Assembly: GCA_020634245.1 (NCBI GenBank)
Contig: JACKCC010000014.1
Coordinates: 124,001 to 188,000, forward strand
Length of the DNA: 64,000 nt
Direction of reading: 5' to 3'
From: Ardenticatenaceae bacterium
GTDB lineage: Bacteria > Chloroflexota > Anaerolineae > Promineifilales > Promineifilaceae
Under the pieces are notes generated by a model that saw only the letters and a program-made list of their open reading frames with translations, ran no database searches and was not told the DNA's origin. The position numbers and the translations under genes are program-made. Positions within the stretch are counted from its first letter, which is position 1. The number at the start of each line of letters is the position of its first letter. Shown here piece after piece: positions 16,063 through 24,300 of the stretch.

Positions 16063-18000
16063 ATGATCAAGAAAAATTTCGCCATCATTCGTCAGGAGTA
16101 TTCGGGAACGGCCGCTAAAGAAGACGTCGCCGCCATCATCCGCCATCACCGCATCCAGGCCAGCCCCGGCCACCGCGCTGCCGCCCAGTACGTACTCGAC
16201 GAACTGAAAAAAGCAGGGCTGGAGGCCCACATCGAAACCTATCCGGCCAACTACCAGACCAAATTCTGGAACGCCCGCTCCTTCCAGGAATGGTCGGCGA
16301 CCAGTGCTACGCTGCACCTCATCGAGCCGGAAAAAGAAGCGGGCAAACTGGCCGATTACCGCGAGGAAAAGATCGCCCTCATCCAGCGCAGCATCCCGTT
16401 CCAGGGGGAGGCAGAAGTTGTGCTGTTGGAAGATGGCATGGAAGAGGCGGATTATGATGGTCTGGACTTGGCTGGCAAAATCGTCCTGACGAAGGCCAGC
16501 GTCAATCGAGTGCATCAACTGGCCGTAGAAAAATTCGGCGCGATGGGTATTTTATTTGACGGCATGGCGTTGGCTCCCCCGGTACGCCTGCCGATGGATC
16601 TGGCTGATGCCCGGCAGTACACCTCGTTTTGGTGGACGGGTCACGAAACGGAATGTTTCGGCTTTGTGCTGACGCCGCGCCAGGGGCAGTGGCTGCGCGG
16701 GTTGCTCAAGAAAGGACCGGTCAAGGTACGGGCCGATATTCAGGCGGCACTGTATGATGGCGAGATTGAGGTGGTAACGGCCGTACTCCCCGGCAGCGAA
16801 AAACCAGACGAAAGCGTTATCCTCGTCAGTCACCTCTGCCATCCCCAGCCCTCAGCCAACGACAACGCCAGCGGGGTCGCTGCCAATCTGGAAGCGGCCC
16901 GCACCCTCAAGCGGCTGATCGACATCGGCCAGCTCCCGCCGCCCCAGCGCAGCATCCGCTTCCTGTGGATGCCGGAAATGACCGGTTCGTTTGCTTACCT
17001 CTCGCGCCACGAAGCTGACATTCCGGGCATGATCGCCGGGCTGAATCTGGACATGGTCGGCGCGGATCAGGAACAAACGGGCGCGGTGATGGTTTTGGAA
17101 CGGCCGCCCGATTCTGCTGCCTCGTTTGTCGTCGATTTGGCCGAGCGGCTGCGCGAAGAGTTGTTCGACGATGTGGAAACTTACGGCGGTTTGGAGGGCT
17201 ACGCGCATTTCCGTTACGCTACCACCGGTTTTACCGGCGGTTCCGATCATTATATTTTCTCCGATCCGACGGTGGGCGTGCCCATGCCGATGTTCATCCA
17301 GTGGCCGGACAAGTTTTACCACACGTCGCAGGACACGCTGGAAAAGGTCAGCCCGGCGACGCTGAACCGCTCCGGCACACTGGCGGCGGCGTTTGCCTAT
17401 TTCATTGCTATGGCCGGCGAAAAGGAAGCGACCTGGCTGGCTTACGAGATGCTGGCCCGCTTCCAGGGCAAGGTGGCACAGGTAGCGCAGACAGCCTGGA
17501 ACGGAAACCCGGTTACTAAATTGGATTATTTGTTGGATAGGCAGGAAACGGCCGTACACACCCTCCATCGTCTCTTCCCAATTGCGTTAACGGCCGTGCT
17601 CCAGGAAACCCGTGACCTCGTCACCCAAGCTAAAGCCCGCGCCAAAGCTATCACCACCAACCAACCAACTAACCAACCAACCAACTCCCTCAACGAATGG
17701 GAACAAAAAGCAGCCGCCCTCATTCCCAAACGCAATTATCGCGGGCCAGGGCTGGGAATTGGAGCCACGGCCGAATTGAGCGCTGCCGAAAAAGAGGCAT
17801 TGTACCAATTCCGCAAAGGCCGCAAAGGAGCCTACACCGCCCAAACCTTGGCCGAATATTGGGCCGACGGCCGACACACCGTCCTGGAAATCATCGACCG
17901 GATCGAAATGGAAATTGGCATTCGCGACGCCGAACTCATCGTGCGCGAGTTTGAACTGTTAAAAAGACTGGGACTCGTAACTTTAGCTGATAAATCATAG
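16063..18000 (+). CDS. M28-like aminopeptidase with DUF4910-type N-terminus and C-terminal wHTH-like domain
   Basis: A 645-residue cytoplasmic protein with GAGG before its ATG. Residues about 1-130 contain the SPGHRAAAQYVLDELKKAGL start of M28 peptidases, interrupted by a PA-like insert (DLAGKIVLTKA). The zinc site is intact: His in VSHLCHPQPS, Asp in ANDNASGV, Glu in LWMPEMTGS, Asp in LNLDMVGAD and the terminal His in FYHTSQDT. It should remove N-terminal residues from peptides, and it sits well with peptide import. A linker made of NQPT repeats (about 532-541), encoded by CCAA tetranucleotides, leads to a C-terminal helical domain resembling a winged helix. The gene starts 10 bases after the split nuclease. 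Confidence 0.83.
   Translation: MIKKNFAIIRQEYSGTAAKEDVAAIIRHHRIQASPGHRAAAQYVLDELKKAGLEAHIETYPANYQTKFWNARSFQEWSATSATLHLIEPEKEAGKLADYREEKIALIQRSIPFQGEAEVVLLEDGMEEADYDGLDLAGKIVLTKASVNRVHQLAVEKFGAMGILFDGMALAPPVRLPMDLADARQYTSFWWTGHETECFGFVLTPRQGQWLRGLLKKGPVKVRADIQAALYDGEIEVVTAVLPGSEKPDESVILVSHLCHPQPSANDNASGVAANLEAARTLKRLIDIGQLPPPQRSIRFLWMPEMTGSFAYLSRHEADIPGMIAGLNLDMVGADQEQTGAVMVLERPPDSAASFVVDLAERLREELFDDVETYGGLEGYAHFRYATTGFTGGSDHYIFSDPTVGVPMPMFIQWPDKFYHTSQDTLEKVSPATLNRSGTLAAAFAYFIAMAGEKEATWLAYEMLARFQGKVAQVAQTAWNGNPVTKLDYLLDRQETAVHTLHRLFPIALTAVLQETRDLVTQAKARAKAITTNQPTNQPTNSLNEWEQKAAALIPKRNYRGPGLGIGATAELSAAEKEALYQFRKGRKGAYTAQTLAEYWADGRHTVLEIIDRIEMEIGIRDAELIVREFELLKRLGLVTLADKS
17657..17687 (+). repeat. 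CCAA/CAAC tetranucleotide repeat inside the M28 peptidase gene
   Basis: About seven CCAA-type units in two blocks separated by CTAA, encoding the linker TNQPTNQPTN. The unit length is not a multiple of three, so gain or loss of one unit would shift the reading frame and remove the C-terminal domain. Confidence 0.75.
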
Positions 18001-18070
18001 AGCCGACCATCCTCTTGCTAAAAAATGAAAGCTGTCGGTATTGGTTTTACGGCCGTGTCCCGCGGAATTA

Positions 18071-18079
18071 TGCTACAAT
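18071..18079 (+). promoter_or_regulatory. Extended -10 promoter of the MNT/HEPN pair
   Basis: TGCTACAAT is an extended -10 element (TG, one base, TACAAT) ending six bases before the ATG at 18086. No Shine-Dalgarno fits in the remaining space, so the transcript would be leaderless. No convincing -35 box was found. Confidence 0.45.
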
Positions 18080-18085
18080 TAGCCC

Positions 18086-18445
18086 ATGAGTGAGCAATAC
18101 AGCGCCTACATGCCCCATATTCGCCAACGATGGGCTGATGAACAAGCTGGATGGGAAAAGCGGCGGCAGCAAGCCTGGGCTGTTGCTGGCCAGATTGCCG
18201 GTATGTTGCGGGCAGCCTATGGCGCTGATCAAATTATTGCTTTCGGTTCTCTTGTTGGAAAAGGTCCTTTTGATGAACAATCGGATATTGATTTGGCGGT
18301 AAGCGGGGTCAGTCCAGCCCACTTTTTCCGTGCTTACGCTCAAGCCATGGCCATCACATCAACATTCAAGCTGGATTTAATCGATTTAGATGATTGTCCG
18401 ATACAAATGCGGCAAACTATTTCTCAGAGCGGAGTACATTTGTGA
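18086..18445 (+). CDS. mntA: MNT-type nucleotidyltransferase antitoxin
   Basis: A 119-residue minimal nucleotidyltransferase. The signature is IIAFGSLVGKGPFDEQSDID (Gly-Ser, then Asp-x-Asp in SDIDLAV), with a third acidic strand in FKLDLIDLDD. In MNT/HEPN systems this protein transfers AMP to a tyrosine of the HEPN toxin and so silences it. The stop overlaps the GTG of the next gene (GTGA), which indicates translational coupling of antitoxin and toxin. The gene sits between the peptidase and the interrupted giant kinase and lies in an octamer-poor stretch. Confidence 0.85.
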   Translation: MSEQYSAYMPHIRQRWADEQAGWEKRRQQAWAVAGQIAGMLRAAYGADQIIAFGSLVGKGPFDEQSDIDLAVSGVSPAHFFRAYAQAMAITSTFKLDLIDLDDCPIQMRQTISQSGVHL

Positions 18446-18921
18446 TCACTTCGTACCACATTTTACGCCAGCGGCTTATGACTGAATGGACGAATGTCCA
18501 CGCCGCCGCCGAAAAAGCCCAGGCCGCTTATGCAGAGGGCGGCGCCTACAATGTAGATGCGGCGGCGCTCAGTTTGCATGGTTTTTATAGTGGCACAGAG
18601 CGGATTTTGGAATGGATTGCCCGGCAGGTTGATGGTACGCTGCCCCAAGGTCCGGCCTGGCATCGTGAACTGCTGGATCAGATGACGCTGGATGTCCCTG
18701 GTGTACGTCCGCCTGTGTTGCAAAAAGATACGGCCAAACAGTTAGAAGAATATCTTGGCTTCCGGCACGTTGTGCGTAATCTTTACACTTGGGAACTGGA
18801 TACAACCAAAGTGAAGCGATTGATAAAGCACCTGCCTCAAACCCTTCAGGTTGTAGAGAACGATTTAGAAACGTTTGGTCGCTTTTTAGATGCTGCCAGT
18901 CATGCTGACGAACAGGTATAA
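18442..18921 (+). CDS. hepT: HEPN-domain toxin partner of MntA
   Basis: Starting at the GTG that overlaps the antitoxin stop gives 159 residues (VITSYHILRQRLMTEW...); an earlier ATG at 18394 would overlap the antitoxin by 52 bases and is less likely. The protein is all-helical with the HEPN pattern: helix FYSGTERILEWIARQVDG, and the RNase motif RHVVRNLY (Arg-x4-6-His family, here FRHVVRNLYTWEL) near residue 115. HEPN toxins of this class cut RNA until the MNT partner modifies the tyrosine in the same motif (Tyr in NLYTW). This is a toxin-antitoxin or abortive-defence module. Confidence 0.82.
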   Translation: MITSYHILRQRLMTEWTNVHAAAEKAQAAYAEGGAYNVDAAALSLHGFYSGTERILEWIARQVDGTLPQGPAWHRELLDQMTLDVPGVRPPVLQKDTAKQLEEYLGFRHVVRNLYTWELDTTKVKRLIKHLPQTLQVVENDLETFGRFLDAASHADEQV

Positions 18922-18957
18922 GCCGCCTGTAATTATGCTCGTGCTGAGTATAGTTAG

Positions 18958-19721
18958 TTACGGCAAAACCGACTCAATCGTCAGTGTATATGCTCCAGCA
19001 CTTAAATCGCTCCAACTCCGTGCTTCGATCCGATAAATACCGTCAATTGGCAATATCAACCCTTCAACAGATGAATTTGTATTTTCGCCTGGATCGTAAT
19101 CATCATTGATGGCTAACAGATTGCCATCAGGTGAGATGATAAACAAGAGGGTATCCATTTGGCCGAGAGCAGCCCGTTCATCGAGCGGAGTGGAAACTGT
19201 AGCTGGTTTATCAGCATTGAGATGGACATTTAAAGTCTCGCCCGCCTGCCCCTGGTATAACCAGATGTCAAAATCACCCATCGCGATCTCACCCCGATTC
19301 TCACCTGCCTGGGCGTTGCGCGTTGGGTGAGGGATTTCCAACTCGTTCGTGGCTGTTACAGAAGTAGGGAACGTTTCATTTGTTTCTGGGCAAAGAGGTT
19401 CGATTCCGTACTGCGCCCGTTCTTCACAGGTCAGCTCACGCACGACGCGGTTGGCCGTTATCCAATCCATTAATTCTTCCTGACTGTACGTCTGGAGATC
19501 CCACAAAATAAGGGTGTGGTCTTGCGAACCTGAAAGAAGATAACGGCCATCCGGGCTGAGAGCAACGTAAACGGGTAACGCCTCCGGACTCGTAAACCGG
19601 TGCAGAACCTCTCCGGTCGGCAAATCCCAGACGTAAATCGCTCCTGATATGTCCGAAGAAGCAATGGTTCGCCCATCAGCGCCAAAATCGACCATGTTGA
19701 TGTCAATGAAACCCTGGTGTT
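18958..19721 (-). pseudogene. C-terminal fragment (WD40 repeats plus PPC-like domain) of the interrupted giant kinase
   Basis: On the minus strand this frame continues the gene at 21304-26518: removing the IS and one CCGT copy gives ...REILRVFTEHQGFIDINMVDFG..., completing a WD40 blade. The fragment encodes the last two WD40 blades (SSDISGAIYVWDLPTGE, GSQDHTLILWDLQT), a short Cys-containing tail and a beta-sandwich resembling the bacterial pre-peptidase C-terminal domain (FDIWLYQGQAGETLNVHL ... YRIEARSWSDLSAGAYTLTI). It is cut off from its own promoter; an internal ATG at 19695 is unlikely to be used. Its loss leaves the giant protein with an incomplete propeller. Confidence 0.88.
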
Positions 19722-19725
19722 CCGT

Positions 19726-21303
19726 ATTGGACTTTTGACAATTGATTTGACATAAATATATTTGCGAAATAACGAAACTGCTTCATTCATAGTGTATGAT
19801 TACCACATCGCACACCAATGAACTGAAGCAGTTCCGACAACAACTTTATCAGAACTTTGACAATCGAGCCGATACTTTGATGGAATTAGTGGATGCTATC
19901 TGCAGCAATCCTCATGCCCGCTCCGTTGTTGAATATAGTTTGACGCCTTGTTTTCGGCGCAGCTATTCAACTATCTTCAAGGCTATCAACGAAATGACAT
20001 GGGATGACCTGATGCTTGCCCGGTTGGTGACTCCTTATCTGCTGCAGCCACAGCAACGGGCTTACTGGTTGTTGGGAAGCGATGTAACGCCACAGTCACG
20101 ACAGTTTGCCTATACCCTTGCTGATAGAGGGGTCGTTCATCAGCCGAATCCGATAAAAGGGAACAAATCGATAACGATTGGTCATCAATATGCCAGCACA
20201 GGGTTGTTACCAGAAGCGGAAGCCGCCGTGTCGCCTAGCTGGATTGTTCCCTTGATGGTCCGGCGGGTGACCACAAATGAAGACAAGGAGTTGGTGGGCA
20301 GCGAACAGATAAATGCGCTGCTGACAGACCCGAAACTTCCTTTTGGCGACAGTTTTTGCGTCGATGTGGCCGATAGCAGTTACAGCAAGCCGGCTTGTCT
20401 CTATAGCAAACGACAACACCCTCGTTTGGTCAGCATTACACGCTTGCGGGGAAACCGGGTTCTTTACCAGCGATTTGTGCCGGAGTCAGAGGCGGTCAGT
20501 TCGGGTGCTGGTCGTCGGCAACAGTACGGCGCACGCTTTGCACTACGAGAACCAGATACCTGGCATGAGCCAGATGAGGCCGTGACTTTCAGCGAGAGAA
20601 GTCGTCGTGGCAAGGTGTACCGGGTTAAAATCAAGGCGTGGCACAATATACTGATGCCGGGCAAGAACAAGCCGCAGCGGATACCCATGTACCGCTATCC
20701 ATTTACCTTGGTGCAAGTTATTCGCTATGATGACAAAGGCAATCTGGCTTGTAAACAGCCGTTGTGGTTGCTGGCCATTGGCGAATACCGCCATGAATTG
20801 AATGCCAGAGAAATCTATGAAGCGTATGGACAACGGTATGACCTGGAACACTTCTTCCGCCTTGGTAAACAGAAAATGTTGTTAGCCAGTTTTCAAACTC
20901 CGGAAGATGTGCGTGAAGAGAAATGGTGGCAATTGGTTCATCTGGCCTATGCCCAATTATGGATGGCGCGTCATGTTGCCAACCGTTTGCCCAAGCCGTG
21001 GGAACGCAATCTACCCGCCATGAAAAACCGTTTGCTGTCGCCGACCCTGGTACAACGTGATTTTGGGCGAATTATTCGCCAGATTGGGACACCAGCACAG
21101 CCGCCCAAACCCCGATTTATTTCATCGGGCAGACCCAAGGGGATGAAATTGCCACCACGCCCACGCCGAAAAGTGGTTATCAAGAGTCAGAAAGAGGCAA
21201 AACCGCCATGAAATCAGTGAGTTTGGCTTGATTATTCAGTTATAAACGTACTTGATGTGACTCGATTTCTATTGAGTTTGGTTCACAATGTCAAAAGTCC
21301 AAT
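19726..21303 (+). mobile_element. IS701-like insertion sequence with 4-bp target duplication
   Basis: A 1578-bp element whose ends are perfect 15-bp inverted repeats (ATTGGACTTTTGACA at 19726-19740 and its complement at 21289-21303). It is flanked by CCGT on each side (19722-19725 and 21304-21307). A single transposase gene fills it. A 4-bp duplication and the transposase type fit the IS701 group. It has no ACGGCCGT octamer. It is inserted near the 3' end of the giant SARP-kinase gene. Confidence 0.88.
19796..21211 (+). CDS. DDE transposase, IS701/NF041680-like
   Basis: A 471-residue transposase. The N-terminal part (DAICSNPHARSVVEYSLTP) and C-terminal part (YDLEHFFRLGKQKMLL, PWERNLPA, QRDFGRIIRQIGTPAQPPKP) match a transposase type common in cyanobacteria and Chloroflexota. 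Candidate catalytic acids are Asp in FCVDVADSSYSK and Glu in YDLEHFFR, the Y-x2-E-x-F/R arrangement of the IS4 superfamily. The basic tail (RPRRKVVIKSQKE) is typical. The gene is intact, and together with perfect ends and duplication this suggests recent activity. Confidence 0.88.
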   Translation: MITTSHTNELKQFRQQLYQNFDNRADTLMELVDAICSNPHARSVVEYSLTPCFRRSYSTIFKAINEMTWDDLMLARLVTPYLLQPQQRAYWLLGSDVTPQSRQFAYTLADRGVVHQPNPIKGNKSITIGHQYASTGLLPEAEAAVSPSWIVPLMVRRVTTNEDKELVGSEQINALLTDPKLPFGDSFCVDVADSSYSKPACLYSKRQHPRLVSITRLRGNRVLYQRFVPESEAVSSGAGRRQQYGARFALREPDTWHEPDEAVTFSERSRRGKVYRVKIKAWHNILMPGKNKPQRIPMYRYPFTLVQVIRYDDKGNLACKQPLWLLAIGEYRHELNAREIYEAYGQRYDLEHFFRLGKQKMLLASFQTPEDVREEKWWQLVHLAYAQLWMARHVANRLPKPWERNLPAMKNRLLSPTLVQRDFGRIIRQIGTPAQPPKPRFISSGRPKGMKLPPRPRRKVVIKSQKEAKPP

Positions 21304-24300
21304 CCGTAAAAACGCGAAGTATTTCTCTTGTTTCTATGTCCCAAACAACGACCTGTTCGCCGTCCCCTTCAGCAACCAAACGGCCATCCGGACTAAACAC
21401 CAAATCCAGTACAAAATTATGTTCTCTCCAAAATCGGCGGAGTTGTTCCCCGCTTGCCACATCCCACAAAACGATATCCCCGTCTAAACTCCCAGAAAGC
21501 GCTTTTTTATCATCGGGGCTAAAAATGGCGACACTTAATCCCCCGGTCTGGCCATAGAAATGTTTAAGAATTTCGCCCGTTTCCAGATCCCACAACAATA
21601 TCGCTGGCGAATCGGCGACTGTTAGTGCCCGCTTTCCATCCGAAGAAAAGGAGACATCCGTCATAAAGTCCGGAAATTCAAAATGACGAATTTCTGTGCC
21701 ACTTTCCAGATCCCAAAGACGCATAGTACTGTCTAATGCAACTGAAAGAGCCTGGCGACCGTCAGGGCTTATATCAATCGAAAGGCCCATATCGGAATGT
21801 CCCTCAAAAACCTGGAGCTGCTCGCCCGTTGCCACGTCCCACAGACGCAGGCTGTTATCGTTTTCGCCGGGGACACTAAACCGGGTATCATTTCCTCCCA
21901 GTGAAAGGGCTTTTTCTCCATCCGGGGTGAAGGCCACGTCGTTAATACCGCCCTCATGTCCTTCAAAACGTCGAACCTCGGCGGCGTTGAAGAGGTCCCA
22001 TAGTACCAGGCTGCCGTCAGCAGAGCTGGAAAGAGCAGTACGGCCGTTTGGTAGAAATGCGGCCACAGCATTATCAGTTTGGGCAAAACGATGGAGGAGA
22101 TTTCCAGAAGCGACATCCCACAAAAATATCCCGCCCCCGGAATCGCTGGCCATCGCTTGGCGGCCATCCGGGCTGAAGCTAACACTCGATGCAGTTGTAT
22201 CCAAGCCCTCGAAGACGCGCAGTTCTTCCCCGGTTTGTAAATCCCACAGGTAGATTTTATTAATGGCTGTAGAAAGAGCGGTGCCATTGTTGGGGTTGAT
22301 AGCTATCGCATATACGACTTCATTGGGAGCGGCAAATCGTTGGATAATTTCCCCGCTCTTTACATCCCATAAAAGCAATGGCGCCCCATATTCCCACCCC
22401 AATCCCCCAGCCGCGTGTTCACCAGAAAGCAATGTGCTTCCGTCAGGACTAAAGACAGCAGCGCGTATACCGTACAAATGTCCACCTTCGAAGCGATGAA
22501 TTAATTCCCCGCTCGCCACATCCCAGAGGAACAAATCGCCAGGTATTTGATAATCATAAGAATTAATCCCGCCAGAAACTGCCTGCCGGCCGTCAGGGCT
22601 AAAATCCAAAGCATAAACACAACCAGAGTGCCCACTAAAACGTTGAAGCTCCTTACCAGTAGCTATCTCCCAGAGAATCACTTCTGCATCACAGCCACCA
22701 GAGAGCGCCGTTTTGCCATCTGGGCTGAAAATAACTTTTTGAACCCTTTCTGTATGACCGGTGAAGGTGCGCAAGGTTTCTCCTGTTTCGATGTCCAGGA
22801 AAATAATGTTCCCGTTTCGCAAACCAGCCAGGGCGGTACGGCCGTCAGGGCTGACAGCAACAGAAAAAACAGGTATGGGTTCTCCGTTTTCGTCGGTGAT
22901 CGTATACTGCCGCCGCGCACCGGGAGCAAAGGCCACCTGCTTCAAGGTCTCTATCACCTCTGGCGGCGGGTCCACAATGTTGGCCGCCTCCAGCGCCAAC
23001 ACCAGCGCCGTGCCGCTGTCCAGGTCTTTTAAGGCCTGTTGGGCGTGGACGGCCAGACTTAGGCTGTAAGCTTCCAGGGCAGACCGGGCTTCCTGTTCGG
23101 CAATGCTCTGCTGTTCCAGGGCGATTGTGCGTTGATCCTGAGCTTCAATGGCCGATGCCGCAGCTTCAGCGGCTCTGGTAGCTGCTAAATTGGCTTGCGT
23201 TTCTGCCCTTCCTTCGGCCGATTCCGCCGTCGCTGCCTGGAACAAAGCTTGCCCTTGAGCAATCGTCGCTGTAGCCGCATTTTGCAAGGCAACTGTTTCG
23301 TTACGGCGGGCGGTTTGGCTCTGGTTGAAAACGGCCGTTGTCAAAATCACCCCCACAAGCGAAGCCACAACCAGGACGACCACAATAATTCGAAGGCGTT
23401 GTAACGAGCGCTGCTCCAATGCTCGCTCTTTTTCCTGTCGGGCTGCTTCGGCCGTTTCTCGCTTGCGCCGCGCTTCCAAACTGGCTGCCAAATACGTATG
23501 CTCATCTCCGGTCAGAGCCAGGTTCGTCTGTTCAGACCAACCAGCGAACTGATCCAGCCGTGAACCGCGCAGGATAAAACTTTCATCTTGTTCGGCGGCG
23601 CGCCACTCAGCAGCGGCTCCGGCCAGAAGACGCTGCAACCGGACATCGCCCCGGCTTTCATCAAGCCAGTGGCGTAAACGCTGCCATTCGCGCAGCAAGG
23701 CTTCGTGCGCGACTTCCACCGTTGGTTCCCGTGTGATGGGATCGTTGTCAAAGGTGAGGAGGCGGTGACGGCCGTACTGGTCAACAACCTCATCCAAGAC
23801 CCTAAGGGTTTCTGAAACCCTTAGGGTCTGGAGTTCCGACAGCCGTACCCGCCGCCGCGTATCCTCCACCCCTTCACCTAGCGTCACCAGACGCAGGAAC
23901 AATTGGCGCGCCGCGGCTTGTCCGGCTTCGCCCAAACTGGTATATAACTCCTCGGCCGTCTGGCCCAGCGCTCCTAACACACCGCCCACGGATCGGTAGG
24001 CCGTCAGGGTAATGGCGTGATCCTGCCGCTCTTCAAACAGTTCGGTCAGGGCATATTGCAGCAAAGGTAACGCGCCAGGCTGATCGTGAATATCACTCAG
24101 AATGGCATTGACGACACCTTTTTCAAAGCCGACGCCGACGCGCCGGGCCGGCTCTTGAATGGCCCAGGTTAATTCATCGAGCGCCAGCGGCAGGATGAGT
24201 TCGGTATGCTGTTTGAACAGGTTGGCCAAAGGCTGATACTGCAACGGCCGATCGTAAAAATCAGCCCGCAGCGTCACCACCACTCGTAAGGGACAGCGGG

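Noticed and set aside
16852..17568. 238-codon frame antisense to the M28 peptidase
   Set aside because: Composition is that of a reversed coding strand; no start signal and no domain.
17657..17687. CRISPR-like short repeat
   Set aside because: It is a simple tetranucleotide tract without spacers; no CRISPR array or cas gene was seen anywhere in the window.
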